From assembly GCF_000383955.1 (NCBI RefSeq), contig NZ_KB913013.1, positions 6,133,158 through 6,197,157 of the forward strand: 64,000 nucleotides of DNA. Direction: 5' to 3'. Below the pieces are notes generated by a model, which was not told the origin of the DNA, did not search any database, and saw only the letters and a program-made list of their open reading frames with translations. Each line of letters starts with the position of its first letter. The first letter of the stretch is position 1. The stretch is from Rudanella lutea DSM 19387. GTDB lineage: Bacteria; Bacteroidota; Bacteroidia; Cytophagales; Spirosomataceae. The position numbers were made by a program, and so were the translations under genes. Positions 62,572-64,000 of the stretch are shown here, piece by piece.

Positions 62572-63399
62572 ATGACACTATCAGAAAACGAAAAAAAGCG
62601 TCTGCGAAACCGGTACGGTTCGTGGGCAGTGGTAACCGGAGCCTCGTCGGGTATCGGTCGGGAGCTGGCCAAACAGCTGGCGAGTGCGGGTTTTGGGCTG
62701 GTGCTGGTGGCCCGGCGCGAAGCAGTGCTGGCTGAGGTTGCCAGCGAACTGCAGCAAACCTATCAAACCGAGGTTCGGCTTGTGCTGGCCGATCTGGCCG
62801 GGCCGGCTGGTGTAGCCGCGCTCGTCAAAGCCACGGAGTCGCTCGGAGTGGGGCTGCTGGTGGCGTCAGCGGGCTTCGGTACGTCGGGGCAACTGGTCGA
62901 CGCCGACCTGGAGGACGAAGTTGACATGTTGCGCGTGAATTGCGAAGCCTTGTTGCGGTTGACCCATGAGTTTGGGCGTCGGTTTGCCGGACAGGGTAGG
63001 GGTGGGCTCATTCTGTTATCATCCATGGTGGCTTTTCAGGGGGTACCCTTTGCGGCTCATTATGCGGCTACCAAAGCGTATGTGCAAACCCTGGCGGAAG
63101 GGCTCAGCCGCGAACTGAAACCGGCCGGGGTCGATGTGTTGGCCGCAGCGCCGGGCCCGGTTCGGAGTGGGTTTGGGAGCCGTGCCAATATGCGGATGGA
63201 CATGGCTCTGGAGCCCGAACAGGTGGGCGTACCAATTCTGAAGGCCCTGGGTCGGCAGACGACGGTGTTGCCGGGGTGGCTGACCAAATTGCTGGTGTAC
63301 AGTCTGCAGTTGGTGCCGCGTTCGATCAAAGTGCGCATCATGGAGCAGGTTATGGGAGGCATGACCCAACATCAACGCGTTGCAACGGTCGGGCTATGA
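62572..63399 (+). CDS. SDR-family oxidoreductase (DltE/YqjQ-like)
   Basis: The 275-aa classical short-chain dehydrogenase has TGASSGIG (22-29), ASAGFG (98-103), Ser150/151, and the catalytic Tyr164-x3-Lys168 (YAATK). The C-terminal tail holds a hydrophobic stretch (LTKLLVYSLQLVPRSIKVRIMEQVMGGM) as in membrane-linked relatives that act on lipids or aldehydes. No substrate can be named. Its TGA overlaps the next gene's start (ATGA), so the two are coupled, and the TetR operator at 62496 should control them. Confidence 0.87.
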   Translation: MTLSENEKKRLRNRYGSWAVVTGASSGIGRELAKQLASAGFGLVLVARREAVLAEVASELQQTYQTEVRLVLADLAGPAGVAALVKATESLGVGLLVASAGFGTSGQLVDADLEDEVDMLRVNCEALLRLTHEFGRRFAGQGRGGLILLSSMVAFQGVPFAAHYAATKAYVQTLAEGLSRELKPAGVDVLAAAPGPVRSGFGSRANMRMDMALEPEQVGVPILKALGRQTTVLPGWLTKLLVYSLQLVPRSIKVRIMEQVMGGMTQHQRVATVGL

Positions 63400-64000
63400 G
63401 GTATTTTCTGGAAACATTGCGGGTTCGTAATGAGCTTCTTTGGGGGTTTGGGTGGTTGTGCCTCGCCGGGGCTGTCGTTTGCTTAGTGCTGACGGCCTTC
63501 AGCCGAACGGAAGTATACGGGGCAAACGTCTGGTACAAACCGGTTAAGTTTTACCTGTCGGTGGCCATCTTTTCCTGGACGGTGGGTTGGTATAGCGCAT
63601 ACCTGCCGCAGACGCATTCGCTCACCTGGTTTTCGTGGAGCGTAACCGTTTTGTTAAGTCTGGAACTGGTGTACATCACCGTGCAGGCGAGTCGGGGGCA
63701 GGCCTCGCATTTTAATACGTCAACCCCGTTTTACGCCTACATGTGGGTCGGAATGGCCCTTGCGGCCATTGGGGTCTCAATCTGGACAGCGTATCTGACG
63801 ACGCGCTTCTTTGGCGAAGGACTTACGCCCTTGTCACCGGGTTATTTGTGGGCCATCCGGTTTGGGCTGGTGTGGTTTGTACTGTTTTCGTTGCAGGGTT
63901 TGATGATGGGTAGTCGCATGGCCCATTCGGTGGGCGGGGCCGATGGCGGGGCGGGCCTTCCGGTGCTAAACTGGAGCCGAAATCATGGCGATTTGCGGAT
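63396..64000 (+). CDS. Multi-pass membrane protein, 3' end missing
   Basis: An open frame begins at ATG 63396, overlapping the SDR stop by 4 bp, and runs without a stop to the window edge (201 complete codons). The start reads MRYFLETLRVRNELLWGFGW. At least five hydrophobic segments are visible (about residues 18-34, 53-67, 77-94, 115-135, 157-175), with KPVKFYLSVAIFSW after the first and VGGADGGAGLPVLNWSRNHGDLR at the cut end, which looks like a conserved motif. I know similar uncharacterised membrane proteins in Bacteroidota but no function. The overlap suggests a partner role with the SDR under TetR control. Confidence 0.8.
   Translation, partial: MRYFLETLRVRNELLWGFGWLCLAGAVVCLVLTAFSRTEVYGANVWYKPVKFYLSVAIFSWTVGWYSAYLPQTHSLTWFSWSVTVLLSLELVYITVQASRGQASHFNTSTPFYAYMWVGMALAAIGVSIWTAYLTTRFFGEGLTPLSPGYLWAIRFGLVWFVLFSLQGLMMGSRMAHSVGGADGGAGLPVLNWSRNHGDLR

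Noticed and set aside
1-64000. Integrated phage, plasmid backbone or genomic island
   Set aside because: No integrase, tRNA, replication gene, conjugation gene or attachment-site pair is visible; gene style is uniform for Bacteroidota.

Overview
The window looks like chromosomal DNA of a GC-rich member of the Bacteroidota, probably the Cytophagales (Spirosoma/Larkinella-like; genus not proven). The grounds are three SusC/SusD pairs, a C-terminal T9SS sorting domain, a hybrid two-component (HTCS) regulator, a TonB receptor/DUF4249 pair, and promoters with the Bacteroidota -7 element TAnnTTTG. I see no rRNA, tRNA, transposase, phage gene or CRISPR array.

Layout. 1-5247: 3' part of a giant repeat-rich secreted adhesin, ended by a 25-bp bidirectional hairpin. 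5450-18841: an alginate utilisation locus. Seven genes run leftwards (PL6 lyase, DEH-reductase-type SDR, PL17 oligoalginate lyase, SusC, SusD, KdgF cupin, hexuronate-type MFS), with a divergent LacI regulator and a tiled array of LacI-type operators between. 19044-22336: TonB receptor plus DUF4249 lipoprotein behind a Fur-box-like inverted repeat. 22789-24411: protein of unknown function. 24625-40067: a sialic-acid (sialoglycan) locus. GntR regulator, GH33 sialidase and GlcNAc 2-epimerase run left; SusC, SusD, NanA, NanM, sialate O-acetylesterase, GH20 and an MFS transporter run right. The divergent promoters share a repeated operator. 40347-60086: a third polysaccharide locus. An HTCS regulator diverges from an eight-gene leftward operon: GH105, SusC, SusD, DUF5017, DUF4861, an unassigned 602-aa enzyme-like protein, an SGNH esterase, and a sugar dehydrogenase-PKD-cytochrome c fusion. 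60127-64000: small stress or housekeeping units: HxlR regulator/DsbA-family thiol protein, and a TetR regulator/SDR/membrane-protein unit with matching operators.

How the genes work together. Alginate would be cut by PL6 and PL17 to unsaturated monouronate, linearised with KdgF help to DEH, and reduced by the SDR to KDG; KDG kinase and KDPG aldolase are not in the window. In the sialic-acid locus, O-acetyl groups and terminal sialic acid are removed outside the cytoplasm, NanM equilibrates the anomers, the MFS imports Neu5Ac, NanA makes ManNAc plus pyruvate, and the epimerase makes GlcNAc. GH20 then trims the exposed hexosamines. The third locus has a GH105, which needs an unsaturated uronic acid made by a lyase, yet no lyase family I recognise is encoded there. 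The 602-aa protein is the best candidate for a new or poorly described lyase, and this is the strongest lead in the window for an undescribed system.

The intergenic regions are rich in palindromes: three GC-rich repeat elements lie within or at the end of the sialic-acid locus, and near-perfect operators sit beside nearly every regulator gene.
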